Assembly (NCBI RefSeq): GCF_027580225.2
Contig: NC_073339.2
Span: forward strand, 38,492,501 to 38,556,500
Length of the DNA: 64,000 bases
Direction: 5' to 3'
From: Misgurnus anguillicaudatus
Lineage: Eukaryota; Chordata; Actinopteri; Cypriniformes; Cobitidae
This document shows positions 1 through 10,052 of the stretch, piece after piece. Below the pieces are notes generated by a model that was given only the letters and a program-made list of their open reading frames with translations, had not been told where the DNA came from and searched no databases. How positions within the stretch are numbered: position 1 is the stretch's first letter; each line of letters begins with the position of its first letter. Made by a program: the position numbers and the translations under genes.

Positions 1-1069
1 AGTGTTGCATGACTCGTACTCGCTCCACCCGCGGTAGTAACTCCACCTTCTTTATTCTTTCATACGTTATCGGAAAGAATCGGTAAAGCTAATCTTTCTT
101 TTATAAATCTGATTAAACTAAAGACTCTTCAGAGATATAAAAGATGTAATACTACTCTATAGGTACTCCAGATTAACATCAGAAATGCAGAAACAGTGTG
201 TGTTATGTGAGCTTTAAAGCTTTACTGGGCGTTCACACCAGACGTGGCAAGCGCAGGTGATTTCCATGTTAAGTCAAAGCAAAGGTGTGATTAGGCATCC
301 TGCGTTAACCAATCAGGACCTTGCTGTACTAATGACGTGATTACAGGAAGCCAGCGGGGTCTCAGCAGAGTTGCAGAAGCCCCTCCCATGACGCAAATTT
401 CTGCGTAAATGACTAGAATTTCACGCGCGAATGAAGCATGTAAACTCAAAATGTTCAAGCATCCAACTACGTGCGATTAGCGCATTTTTGCTGCCTCTAC
501 CGCGGCTGGTGTGAACGCAACATTAGAAATCATTGTACATCTCTGACTACATGGCTTGATTTTCGTGTATTTATAATGATATTGTGAATTTTAAAGGGCG
601 CTTATCCACTTTTACAAGTGTTTGGACATAAATCCGTTGGCATTGTGTGTAAAATGAAAAACAATAGACAGCTATTTTGATTATCTTGTTAATGTGACGT
701 CATACTGATAAAGCCCCGCCCACGGCCACTGACTGAATGGTAAATTTGACCCAAAAACGTATCTAAATGTGGTTTTAGCATGCTGATGCGCTAATGCGAT
801 ATTATTGTCTCAGACTGTATTGATAGGATTTAGATCTATTTGTAATCGAAAGGACTCATTGTTTGTTGGTAAGAGAGTATGGAGCGTAGCACATTTAAAG
901 GTACAGAGATGAAAACACCACTTTTTTTGCTCTCAGCCAAATAGGGGCATTTTGGACATGTTATAATAAATTATCTATGGGGTATTTTGAGCTGAAACTT
1001 CTCAGACATATTCTAGGCACACCTGGGGCTTAAATTACATCTTGTAGAAATGGTGCCATTTAACATAAG
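1..1069. mobile_element. decayed DNA-transposon fragment cut by the window edge
   Basis: The first ~115 bases match 23135-23242 almost base for base (shared landmarks TACTCGCTCC and ACGTTATCGG). The stretch 963-1005 resembles 43523-43560 in another TTAA-flanked element (shared ATAATAAATTATCT). This is therefore the right part of a degraded non-autonomous DNA transposon. A separate MITE sits in it at 229-519. No coding remnant is visible. The left end is outside the window and the right end near 1069 is approximate. Confidence 0.5.
229..519. mobile_element. MITE with GCGTTCACACC terminal repeats
   Basis: The left end GCGTTCACACCAGACGTGG is matched, inverted, by the right end CCGCGGCTGGTGTGAACGC. 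The terminal inverted repeat is about 19 bp with two mismatches. The interior has no open frame. The element interrupts the older fragment at 1-1069. I could not define a clean target duplication. Confidence 0.6.
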
Positions 1070-1383
1070 TGCATTATTAATGCAAGTTTGATTATCAGTG
1101 CTATCAATTTGTATGCCTGTTATCTTCTATTTATGACTTGAGTATCTTCAGTAAATCGGGCATTTTGTCTATTTCAGTTGAATAAAATCTTTCTATGGGT
1201 CCCAGAGTTAGTTCATGGTCTATATCTAGGTCTAAAGGGGTCTAGTCTCGTACGATGAGTTTTAGAATGTGCGGACTGTGAAAGCATCACAGACTCATGA
1301 ATATTAATTAACACAATGGCAAAGGTCATTAATATTCATTAGCATGAGCTGTGCATATAATTTTCTTTTATCTTTTATTATTA
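1070..1383. other. AT-rich spacer, nothing recognised
   Basis: About 310 bases of AT-rich DNA with an imperfect repeat of the motif TAATATTCATTA or its complement near 1297-1345. No open frame, splice-flanked exon or complete transposon ends are seen. It abuts the 3' end of the LTR fragment at 1384. Confidence 0.4.
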
Positions 1384-2156
1384 TTGTAAGGTGCCACCCA
1401 CAAGCCCAACGACGGATGCAAGTGGAGCGGGTGAAGGGGACTCGTGTTCGTTCCTTCCTCAGCGCTTCTAGAAGAATAATTCCATAATCATGATTAAACT
1501 CATTTCTTTGATCTCTGTGTTTAAATTATAATCTGACTCCAATTTAATATCAATATTATTCTGATGCTGATCATAATTTATATTTATCATTATTATGTTT
1601 TCATTCTCTTAATTATTTAAATATACATAGAGAATAAGTTATAATCCTGAAGGTGCTAAGGCAGTTCCATACAGCTGGGCGTAGAGGCATTCTCCTTCTT
1701 ACTTAAATTAAAAGTAGAGGTTTCTCCAAAACACATTGAAAATAAGAGGATCCATCTATAGTTTAGGTTGAGGCATTTCTCCATCCAACCTATAAAGTGA
1801 GGCAATTATACACATCATATTTTCAATAGAGGCAATTTTCCTAATCTAGGCCCCCTTCGGTATCTTTCTCTTAAATACTTAAAATGCAAGAAAAGACTAG
1901 ACACGTTTTAAAATGAATAAAGATTAACAATTTATTTTGCCAGGCAGGTTACACTTAAATCAATAATTTGGTTATTCAAATCAATCAATTACAAATATAT
2001 CAAAACATTCACTAAAAGATCAGCATAGAAAAATGAACGTTTCACAAAATTCAAATCATACCTGGCAATTAAAGACACACAAAGTGGTCTAGGAAGATTC
2101 TTGTTAAAGATGTCTTCCATAATGTTGAATACACACACCCAAAGTGTGGGGAAGAT
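1384..2156 (-). mobile_element. LTR fragment, R-U5 part only, older copy
   Basis: Read on the minus strand it ends in CACCTTACA at 1384, the same end as the LTR at 8567. It aligns through about 770 bases with the R-U5 half of the 2157-3642 LTR, clearly more diverged than the two full LTRs are from each other. The poly(A)-signal position is conserved (TTTATT at 1931-1936, i.e. AATAAA on the minus strand). It lacks the U3 and TATA portion and is fused directly to the U5 end of the full LTR at 2156/2157. No primer binding site follows it, so it is a 3'-type or solo remnant. Confidence 0.65.
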
Positions 2157-2803
2157 TCTAAGGTACCACCCACAAGCCCAACGACGGATGCAAGTGGAGT
2201 GGGTGAAGGGGACTCGTGTTCGTTCCTTCCTCAGCGCTTCTAGAAGAATAATTCCATATCATGATTAAATTAATTTCGTTGATCTCTGTGTTTAAATTAT
2301 AATCTGACTCCAATTTAATATATTTAGAATTTTGTGCATTATTCCAATTATCTGTTGATCATAATTTAGATGTTTGATTATTTATATATTCCCATAGTCT
2401 TAATTATTCGTTCATTAGGGACCCGATATCGCACAGGATATACGCCGGCCGTTTGCGTACATCTCACGGACACAAAATTGCCAATTCTGATCTTAGTCAG
2501 AGGTTGCCGGGTAAACTAATATTTTTATGTCTGGCCGCCCCATGCTTGCTCCGATCATAAAAATAGTTACTTTAGTCACGATCATGCAACTTGCTAAGGC
2601 AGGTGATAGACATAAATCTGAGAGTCCTGGTGAATGTGCTACCTGCTCCATCCAACATCAAAACACCAGTGTGTACATATCATGACATACTTATTTTGCG
2701 GTAATATCAGACTCCTTCTAATCTACTGGAAATAATAATTTCTGAAAGAATTAAAATAAATCAATACAATTCCTGAAGAATTCAGATGAATCAAATGTAA
2801 CAA

Positions 2804-2809
2804 TTTATT
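2804..2809 (-). terminator. poly(A) signal in the 3' LTR
   Basis: AATAAA on the minus strand, placed about 345 nt after the putative TATA box. The same hexamer is present in the 8567 LTR (9214-9219) and in the diverged fragment (1931-1936). Conservation in the old copy supports function. Position within R is inferred. Confidence 0.45.
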
Positions 2810-2948
2810 ATACCAGGCAGGTTTCAGCTTCAAACATAAATTAAACAATATCATACAGAATTTGATTCAATTCCAATTAATTAAAATGATCAACAGTTGC
2901 AAACGTTACAAAGTCATACCTGGCAATAGACACTCTGGCTACAGAGTA

Positions 2949-3130
2949 CTTCCATCATGAATATAATATACCCAAAATGGTGTAAGAAGATTCTGTTAAA
3001 GATTTCTCCCATAATGTTTGAATACACACACACAAAGTGTGGGGAAGTTTCTTACTAAAGAATACTTCCATAATGTCTGAATACACACACCCACAGTGTG
3101 GGGAAGATTCTTGCTAAAGAATACTTCCCA
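2949..3130. repeat. three ~60-bp tandem units in the LTR R region
   Basis: Units share the core GAATACACACAC followed by AGTGTGGGGAAG, spaced 59-61 bp, with the left unit the most diverged. The same array is at 9359-9540. It lies just downstream of the predicted start site on the minus strand. The truncated LTR at 1384-2156 begins inside this array, which makes the array a plausible recombination point. Confidence 0.7.
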
Positions 3131-3150
3131 GAGTCTCTTGCCAAGCCACC

Positions 3151-3157
3151 TTATATA
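3151..3157 (-). promoter_or_regulatory. TATA box of the 3' LTR
   Basis: TATATAA on the minus strand within GTGTATATAAGGTGG. It sits where the U3/R boundary is expected and is duplicated at 9561-9567 in the other LTR. Sequence match and position only; no transcript evidence. Confidence 0.4.
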
Positions 3158-3642
3158 CACAGAATGAGACAAAGAATAATAAAATCTCAAAACAGGATTT
3201 GGTTGGTCGGTTCTCGTGACCTGAAGGAGCACCAAATGGGACTGTTAACCATCTGTAATCTAGATCTCCTCATGAGTTGACACCCATCACAGAAGTACAG
3301 ATTATGTCTTAAGTTTTAAACTTTGATATACTTTCTCTTAGCATTATAGAAATTAGACCTTTTTAACCATCGCACCATGACCTTTAAAACAACACCAAAC
3401 ATGAAGATGAAACCTTTGTAGCATCACAACATATGATATATCCAATGTTACATGTGTTTAGTATATTTCCAGTAACCAAAACCTTAAAGGAGAAGAGAGA
3501 GGGGGTGAAATACAGATCAGTTCCTGGGTATCTGTGACCCCTGTGGAGAGAGACAACAGTTCTCTCAAAAATAGACACAGAATGTGTTTTTTATTGTTTT
3601 ATGGTCCAGCTCCAAAAACAAAACTTGTCCACCTGTCCTACA

Positions 3643-3653
3643 TCTCCTCCCCT
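3643..3653 (-). other. polypurine tract
   Basis: AGGGGAGGAGA on the minus strand directly precedes the TGTAGG start of the LTR. An uninterrupted purine run abutting the 3' LTR is the plus-strand priming site of LTR retroelements. The identical tract is at 10053-10063, outside the right LTR. Confidence 0.65.
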
Positions 3654-6082
3654 GACCATTGGGAAACTGTCAGAGTACCCAAGGGGTCATTTTGGGTGGA
3701 CTTCTTGGGTCTCCATACGTCCTCTGTAATTGTAACAGTCTTTTCAAGATGAACACCTGTAATGTTAAACAATGCCTGCAGATATCAAAGCAGGAACTTC
3801 ACTGTGCTGAACAGGTGTCTGTGATGCACAGGATCTCTGTGGTTCTCGTAGTAAGATAATCTCCCAAATGGATCTGGTTGAAATTTGTTGTACAAAGTCC
3901 ATTGTGTCAGCCAAACGCATGCGCTCTGTTCATGGAAGCTGTCTCCTCTCAACATTTAGAAGCATCTGTCTCTAATGGGGTCCTCCCCTGGATATTTTCC
4001 TGACCTTTTGAACAGTCCTCTGTTACCTATTGGCAGAAGGTGTTTTTTAATAGAAAAGTCAGACCTCCGTAGGTGAAGAAATTCCTCACACTGAGAATGC
4101 ACCACTGTATGAGAGGGAATTGGAATATAATACACATGACCATGAAATGACTGAACACTGATGAACTTGACTTTCCTTGGAAGGAAATAGTTGTGAATGA
4201 TTACAATAACACATGACATTATTGGATGTTTCATGATATTGGTGCGAATGGTAAATAAGGTCTCCTTTCCATTTTCAAAATAATTTGTCCCAAAAGGTGA
4301 TCTCATTACCAAACTCTTCACTACTATGCATATTGAACATAGAGTGGAATTTTGATATAATCTGTGTATTTTAAAGGGAGAGTGGCAAAAGTTATTTTAA
4401 CTAGCATATTTACCAGTGGTATACATCATTAAAGCATATAATAACAATACCATTCAAATATAATACAAATAAATGTAAATTATATGTATATAAAATACAG
4501 ATATTTATACTAAAGTATATATTATATGATATATTTATAATTTTAATAATAATAGAATTATTCAAAACCTTGAAATGCAAGTTAACCATGTATATCTAAG
4601 AATTCAATTAAGTACTTAAAACATACCCAGACAACTTAAACTTAAATCAAATAATTTCTGAATTTCTTATTTATCCATTGTCAATAATTCTTTGCATGTT
4701 GTCAAATAATTCTGTACATATATGTTGGTTTAGTCACATTCAATGGTAAGGTGTCTGATTTATGTGATTGATCATTAGAAGTGCCAGCACTTCAAATATA
4801 ACCATTTTGTAAAGTTTGAAATGTCTAGACATGTCTGCAGCCATGCTAGCCATTTCATTCTTCACTTACTTATTTTAATCTGAAGTAGGTCTTATGTAAT
4901 CAATTAATAGTTCTTATTTTACCTGTATTTGTACAATCAGAGACAAAACAATTGATGTGTGACTATAACCATACATATGTTCCATGCACACTGAAATGTT
5001 TCATGTAGTTCAAGAGAAAATTGACCCAATAGTTTATATTATCATGAAATTAAAATCATAAGTTGACCTTTAATTTTCTCTCCTATGTGTGAGATGCTAA
5101 ATGGGTTTGTATGACAAACTCTAGAGTTTGGATTCTAAGTCATTTATCATACATATGTGTGATGGTTTAAGCCTGGATAGTTTTAAAACTTATACCAGGT
5201 CGCAGTGTTATGTTGTTGCAATGGTGAAAATATGTGCATTACATGTTCATGCCTGGAAGTGGGTGGATTCTAACCTAAAGTAATCTGTGTTGCAAAATTT
5301 TAGTTCCGATGCTACATCGGGAGGTCATATAATGAATATAGTACTTAATTACTGTAAGATGTGTATGACCCCTCAAAGCATTATCACACCCACTTCCTGC
5401 ATTTTAGGTTTGTGCCTGTATTTTGGCTCAGACACGTCTCTAGTGTCAGGACTCTTAAGGAGTCATAGAGATCCACCTGAAAGGAAAAAAGTTAAGATAA
5501 CAGACAAAGAAACATTAATTTCTAAAATGTTGGGCAATTTGCATTAAGACATGGCATCATCTTAAGTTTAAAATGATGTCACTACCACACAGCTATCAAT
5601 GACAGCAATGCATTAGGGTGTAAATTCTTCCTGGTAAGAAGATTTGTATCATTACTTTCTGCAAATTAATTTCAGAGGCCAGATTAAGTTGGGAATTTTC
5701 TGTTATGTTTGACTATGTTGTTTCAGTCTGAGTGTGTATAGCACCATAAACTGCACTTGCATTTAAACTGTGAGCATAAGAAGTCCCAGTTTTGCTGTGG
5801 AAATTTTTGGATTAACTTTTTAATCTTAAACTTAAATGGCTTTACTCTGAGTTGTTCTCAGTACCGTCAGCTCACATGTTTAACTGCTGTGATGTCTGTT
5901 TATGGTACACACTATTAAACTTTTCAATCTCTGTGACCTGTAGGACTGTAATTTCTGATGATTTAACATTTAACCAACTATAAAAGTACATTGACTGATC
6001 AGATTCAGTTTAAATTGATGTTTCAAATTTATAAAAGAGTTGTTTGGTTTGCTATCTTGTGCCATGATATTATCAGTGTTCC

Positions 6083-6175
6083 TGCAAAGCAAAAAAAACA
6101 AAGCCAAACAACAACAAACAAACAACACTAAACAACAACAAACAACAATAAACAACAAAACGAACAACAAGCAAA
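6083..6175. repeat. CAA-rich simple sequence
   Basis: Imperfect run of CAAA, CAACAA and AACAAC words, almost free of G and T on the plus strand. It lies inside the internal region of the LTR element. Open frames crossing it come from the low complexity. Confidence 0.75.
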
Positions 6176-6317
6176 AGCATACACATACCCCCGTTTTGGC
6201 ACGAGATAGTGGACCAAATAAATCTGAATCTAAATATTCCATGGGCCTTTTTGTGGGTCTTAATCATGTAAGTTTGAAATGCATGTAATGCATCATTTTT
6301 CACCATATTAGGCCTGT

Positions 6318-6400
6318 CTGGCCATTATAATATAATATATATTATAATGTCATTATAATATAAATTACATTATATTAAAAATAATATTAATTAAAATAAA
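6318..6400. repeat. AT-only palindromic patch
   Basis: TATAATATAATATATATT-type words and their complements, with almost no G or C for about 80 bases. Able to fold on itself. No gene signal. Confidence 0.6.
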
Positions 6401-8383
6401 TGTTATAACTGGTCTCAAGGGCTTCTAGCATGATGGTACTTTTGCAAAATTGAGAACACATTTCTGTGAATTGACCCTGCAGTAGCAGCTGCATTAACAG
6501 GTCCACTAACAGCAACAGTTCTTTGTTGTTTTTAGGATGCAATGCACCGCAGCACATGCTGGGTACAGGGCTTAACTCATTGCTCAGCTGGGGTTTTTTG
6601 TGACCCTCTGGAATTGGGCACAATTTTCTCATGTTTTAGCTGAGGTCTCATTAACTCTTCTTTAGATGTGATTCTATTTGAATATGAAAAGTAATCAATG
6701 AATAGGACGTAAGGCACACATTTTGCTTTAGATTTTAAAGTCATAAACTTTTAACCTGAAGACATACAGATACAGAAGTGTAAAAAGACTTTTAGGTCTG
6801 ACTGATTCAATTTAAACAGGTATTCTGTATTCCTGCTGTGACTTTAGGACTTAGTTATAATATCTATTTTTATGACTTTCACAATCTTTAGACAATTAGA
6901 CAACAAATTGCTCAATAACAATTTCCACAATCTCATAGAGAAAAAACTAAGCCTAGAACTTTTAACACTGATGACTACACTGTACTGTATATAATGATGT
7001 TAATTGTGGCCTTAAATCACTTTGATTGATTCACAGAAAACAATGATGTATTTTATTTGTTACAACCAAGCTAACATATTTCCCTTGAAACAAGGAGAAA
7101 CAGCAGATCTTTTCTGAGAGGGGGTTTAAGCCCTTTGATCTCAGTGGTGATTCTTTCTCAGTGAGATAAGATCACATGTGTTTTATTGACCATTTTAGCA
7201 GTTTCATCATTATCTTGCTGTGCATCAGTCAAAGCTTTCGCTCAATTTACCTTATTTACATAATGATAAATCCTGCATTAATAAAGGAATTGTAACAAAA
7301 CTTCCTGGTTCCATTTTATCTCCCTATTTGCTTAATATCCAACATTTAGTTCCACTCTGTATGCACTGTACCTCTAACCCCAACAATGCTGCCTTCAATC
7401 ATTTATACACTTCCATCTCTCCTTCATTCAACATAATTACAATTATCTCAGTAACTCATCATGTATAGTATGTAAACGATATAGTTTGCTGCATTTAATG
7501 ATCCTATAAAAATGAATACGAACATTTGCTCTTGTCATATCGTGTAAGCCCAAAATTCACTTCTCATGATGCAAACACTTTAACATACAATGTAGTTTAA
7601 ATGTATACAACATCCCTTTAATTAAGTTAATTTTTGCTCTGAAGGAGTTTGTTCCTTTAAATGTTGCACATGTGCTGTGAACAACATAAAATCTCATACA
7701 GGGAGTTTAAATGTAGTTATTACTGTATGAATTCAATGCTTACCCTTATTTGAGAACCAGAATAAAATTTGGAAGATGTTACTCCATTTTAAGTTTATCT
7801 TTCGTTGCTTTAACAAACAAAAGATCTTTAATTTGCTAACAAAGGGAATTTATTCTCATCTACACTGCTGTTGTCATGCTGTGTATTTCCATTAACAGAG
7901 TTATTGTCGCTTGTTTTGCGCAGGTTTGTTTACATACATGGACGCATTGACTTGGGCACGGAGTTTTCTCATCTCATCCGACTGGACTTTTATTATTCAC
8001 GGATATTCGCTAATAACTTACTTTACGGGTTTCAGATATAGTTGCGACAACGCAAATACATAATCGCCACGGCAATGTTTCCACTTTTAGACTCAAATTT
8101 ACGACTTTGCGTAATGTACCACGATAACATTTAGTCATTAGTCCATGTAATATTCACTCCTACTGAGTGTAAACGCAGGAGATGATGTTTGATTCGAAGC
8201 GCGAGGAAATATATTATTTCCTTATCCGCAATGTTATTATTTCTCTGACAGCTGTGTTGTTATTCTAATGTTCATGCCTAACCGGACTTCTCCGGACTTT
8301 CAATGGGAGTTTAACGTCCCATTCTACAACATACGGGTGCGTTCATGCTCACCCTCAACATTTCTAATAGGCAAATAAAATCA

Positions 8384-8391
8384 ACTTACCA
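8384..8391 (-). other. possible splice donor in the LTR-element leader
   Basis: On the minus strand CTGTGTTG is followed by GTAAGTTG, a near-consensus 5' splice site about 160 nt downstream of the primer binding site. A donor in the leader is usual for elements making a spliced RNA. Its use here is inference. Confidence 0.3.
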
Positions 8392-8517
8392 ACACAGCTG
8401 CAGACAGAAAAGTAGACGTTTAAACCTCCTATTTTGCGATGAATGGAGTACTCTGTTATGGTTAAAATGTCGCGCTGGAAAGCTTCCTGGAGTACCACGT
8501 CACTTGTTCGGGTGTAC

Positions 8518-8553
8518 TACGTCATCACGTCCCGTGGTATACGTCATCACGTC
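8518..8553. repeat. 14-bp direct repeat at the primer binding site
   Basis: TACGTCATCACGTC occurs at 8518-8531 and 8540-8553. The second copy overlaps the primer binding site. On the minus strand each reads GACGTGATGACGTA, so the 3' eight bases of the primer site recur 22 nt downstream. Each copy also contains a TACGTCA half-palindrome like a CREB/ATF site. Confidence 0.6.
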
Positions 8554-8563
8554 GGGGTCACCA
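8546..8563 (-). other. primer binding site, tRNA-Trp type
   Basis: Minus strand TGGTGACCCCGACGTGAT, three bases after the LTR end TTACA. It starts with TGG, complementary to the CCA tail of tRNAs. The 18 bases are, as I recall, those of the alpharetroviral primer site matched to tRNA-Trp. Position and sequence together make this the firmest evidence for the LTR element. Confidence 0.85.
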
Positions 8564-8566
8564 AGC

Positions 8567-10052
8567 TGTAAGGTACCACCCACAAGCCCAACGACGGATG
8601 CAAGTGGAGTGGGTGAAGGGGACTCGTGTTCGTTCCTTCCTCAGCGCTTCTAGAAGAATAATTCCATATCATGATTAAATTAATTTCGTTGATCTCTGTG
8701 TTTAAATTATAATCTGACTCCAATTTAATATATTTAGAATTTTGTGCATTATTCCAATTATCTGTTGATCATAATTTAGATGTTTGATTATTTATATATT
8801 CCCATAGTCTTAATTATTCGTTCATTAGGGACCCGATATCGCACAGGATATACGCCGGCCGTTTGCGTACATCTCACGGACACAAAATTGCCAATTCTGA
8901 TCTTAGTCAGAGGTTGCCGGGTAAACTAATATTTTTATGTCTGGCCGCCCCATGCTTGCTCCGATCATAAAAATAGTTACTTTAGTCACGATCATGCAAC
9001 TTGCTAAGGCAGGTGATAGACATAAATCTGAGAGTCCTGGTGAATGTGCTACCTGCTCCATCCAACATCAAAACACCAGTGTGTACATATCATGACATAC
9101 TTATTTTGCGGTAATATCAGACTCCTTCTAATCTACTGGAAATAATAATTTCTGAAAGAATTAAAATAAATCAATACAATTCCTGAAGAATTCAGATGAA
9201 TCAAATGTAACAATTTATTATACCAGGCAGGTTTCAGCTTCAAACATAAATTAAACAATATCATACAGAATTTGATTCAATTCCAATTAATTAAAATGAT
9301 CAACAGTTGCAAACGTTACAAAGTCATACCTGGCAATAGACACTCTGGCTATAGAGTACTTCCATCATGAATATAATATACCCAAAATGGTGTAAGAAGA
9401 TTCTGTTAAAGATTTCTCCCATAATGTTTGAATACACACACACAAAGTGTGGGGAAGTTTCTTACTAAAGAATACTTCCATAATGTCTGAATACACACAC
9501 ACAAAGTGTGGGGAAGATTCTTGCTAAAGAATACTTCCCAGAGTCTCTTGCCAAGCCACCTTATATACACAGAATGAGACAAAGAATAATAAAATCTCAA
9601 AACAGGATTTGGTTGGTCGGTTCTCGTGACCTGAAGGAGCACCAAATGGGACTGTTAACCATCTGTAATCTAGATCTCCTCATGAGTTGACACCCATCAC
9701 AGAAGTACAGATTATGTCTTAAGTTTTAAACTTTGATATACTTTCTCTTAGCATTATAGAAATTAGACCTTTTTAACCATCGCACCATGACCTTTAAAAC
9801 AACACCAAACATGAAGATGAAACCTTTGTAGCATCACAACATATGATATATCCAATGTTACATGTGTTTAGTATATTTCCAGTAACCAAAACCTTAAAGG
9901 AGAAGAGAGAGGGGGTGAAATACAGATCAGTTCCTGGGTATCTGTGACCCCTGTGGAGAGAGACAACAGTTCTCTCAAAAATAGACACAGAATGTGTTTT
10001 TTATTGTTTTATGGTCCAGCTCCAAAAACAAAACTTGTCCACCTGTCCTACA
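8567..10052 (-). repeat. 5' LTR
   Basis: Same 1486 bp as 2157-3642, with differences seen at 8568, 9352, 9501 and 9504. On the minus strand it begins TGTAGG at 10052 and ends TTACA at 8567, followed by the primer binding site. TATA at 9567-9561, AATAAA at 9219-9214, tandem units at 9359-9540. Confidence 0.75.

Larger units (their letters stand above)
2157..3642 (-). repeat. 3' LTR
   Basis: It runs on the minus strand from TGTAGGACAGG (3642) to ACCTTA (about 2158). A likely TATA box lies at 3157-3151 and a poly(A) signal AATAAA at 2809-2804. This implies U3 about 490 bp, R about 340 bp and U5 about 630 bp. Three tandem ~60-bp units lie just downstream of the predicted transcription start. The boundary at 3642 is set by the adjoining polypurine tract; the boundary at 2157 is set by the start of identity with 8567. 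Confidence 0.7.
3643..8566 (-). other. internal region of the LTR element, non-coding in appearance
   Basis: Between primer binding site and polypurine tract are 4.9 kb with only short frames. The longest on the minus strand is 3956-4321 (121 codons), also present at 10366-10731 with changes; I do not recognise it. Sub-features: a CAA-rich patch at 6083-6175, an AT-only palindromic patch at 6318-6400, and a CpG-bearing leader from about 7900 to 8566 next to the primer site. The part 3643-5468 is duplicated at 10053-11876; 5469-8566 is single copy in the window. Confidence 0.6.
2157..10052 (-). mobile_element. LTR retrotransposon or endogenous-retrovirus-like element, no visible gag/pol
   Basis: Read on the minus strand the order is 5' LTR (10052-8567), 3-nt spacer, primer binding site (8563-8546), internal region, polypurine tract (3653-3643), 3' LTR (3642-2157). 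Both LTRs start TGTA. The right one ends in TACA and the left one ends in TAGA, a mutated last base pair. By eye the two 1486-bp LTRs differ at four positions, so insertion was recent. The 4.9-kb internal region has no frame longer than about 121 codons and none that I recognise as capsid, protease, polymerase or envelope. The element is therefore probably non-autonomous, mobilised by a relative. Superfamily (ERV or Gypsy) is not settled; a tRNA-Trp primer is known from alpharetroviruses and occurs in other groups. Confidence 0.75.

Noticed and set aside
3484..3504. Purine run AGGAGAAGAGAGAGGGGG followed by TG as a plus-strand polypurine tract
   Set aside because: The minus-strand tract at 3643-3653 agrees with the primer site and LTR ends; this one lies inside the LTR and points the other way.
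3659..3859. Short frame starting MGNCQST (also at 10069) as a myristoylated protein
   Set aside because: 66 codons in retroelement sequence just upstream of the LTR. The match at the start is chance, and the duplicate exists only because the DNA is duplicated.
8494..8560. CRE cluster as a host-gene promoter on the minus strand
   Set aside because: Once the tRNA-Trp primer site and LTR end were recognised, the cluster proved to be the retroelement leader. It may still bind factors, but it is not evidence of a host gene.
8345..8653. 102-codon plus frame across 8345-8653
   Set aside because: It runs antisense through the leader, primer binding site and LTR end.
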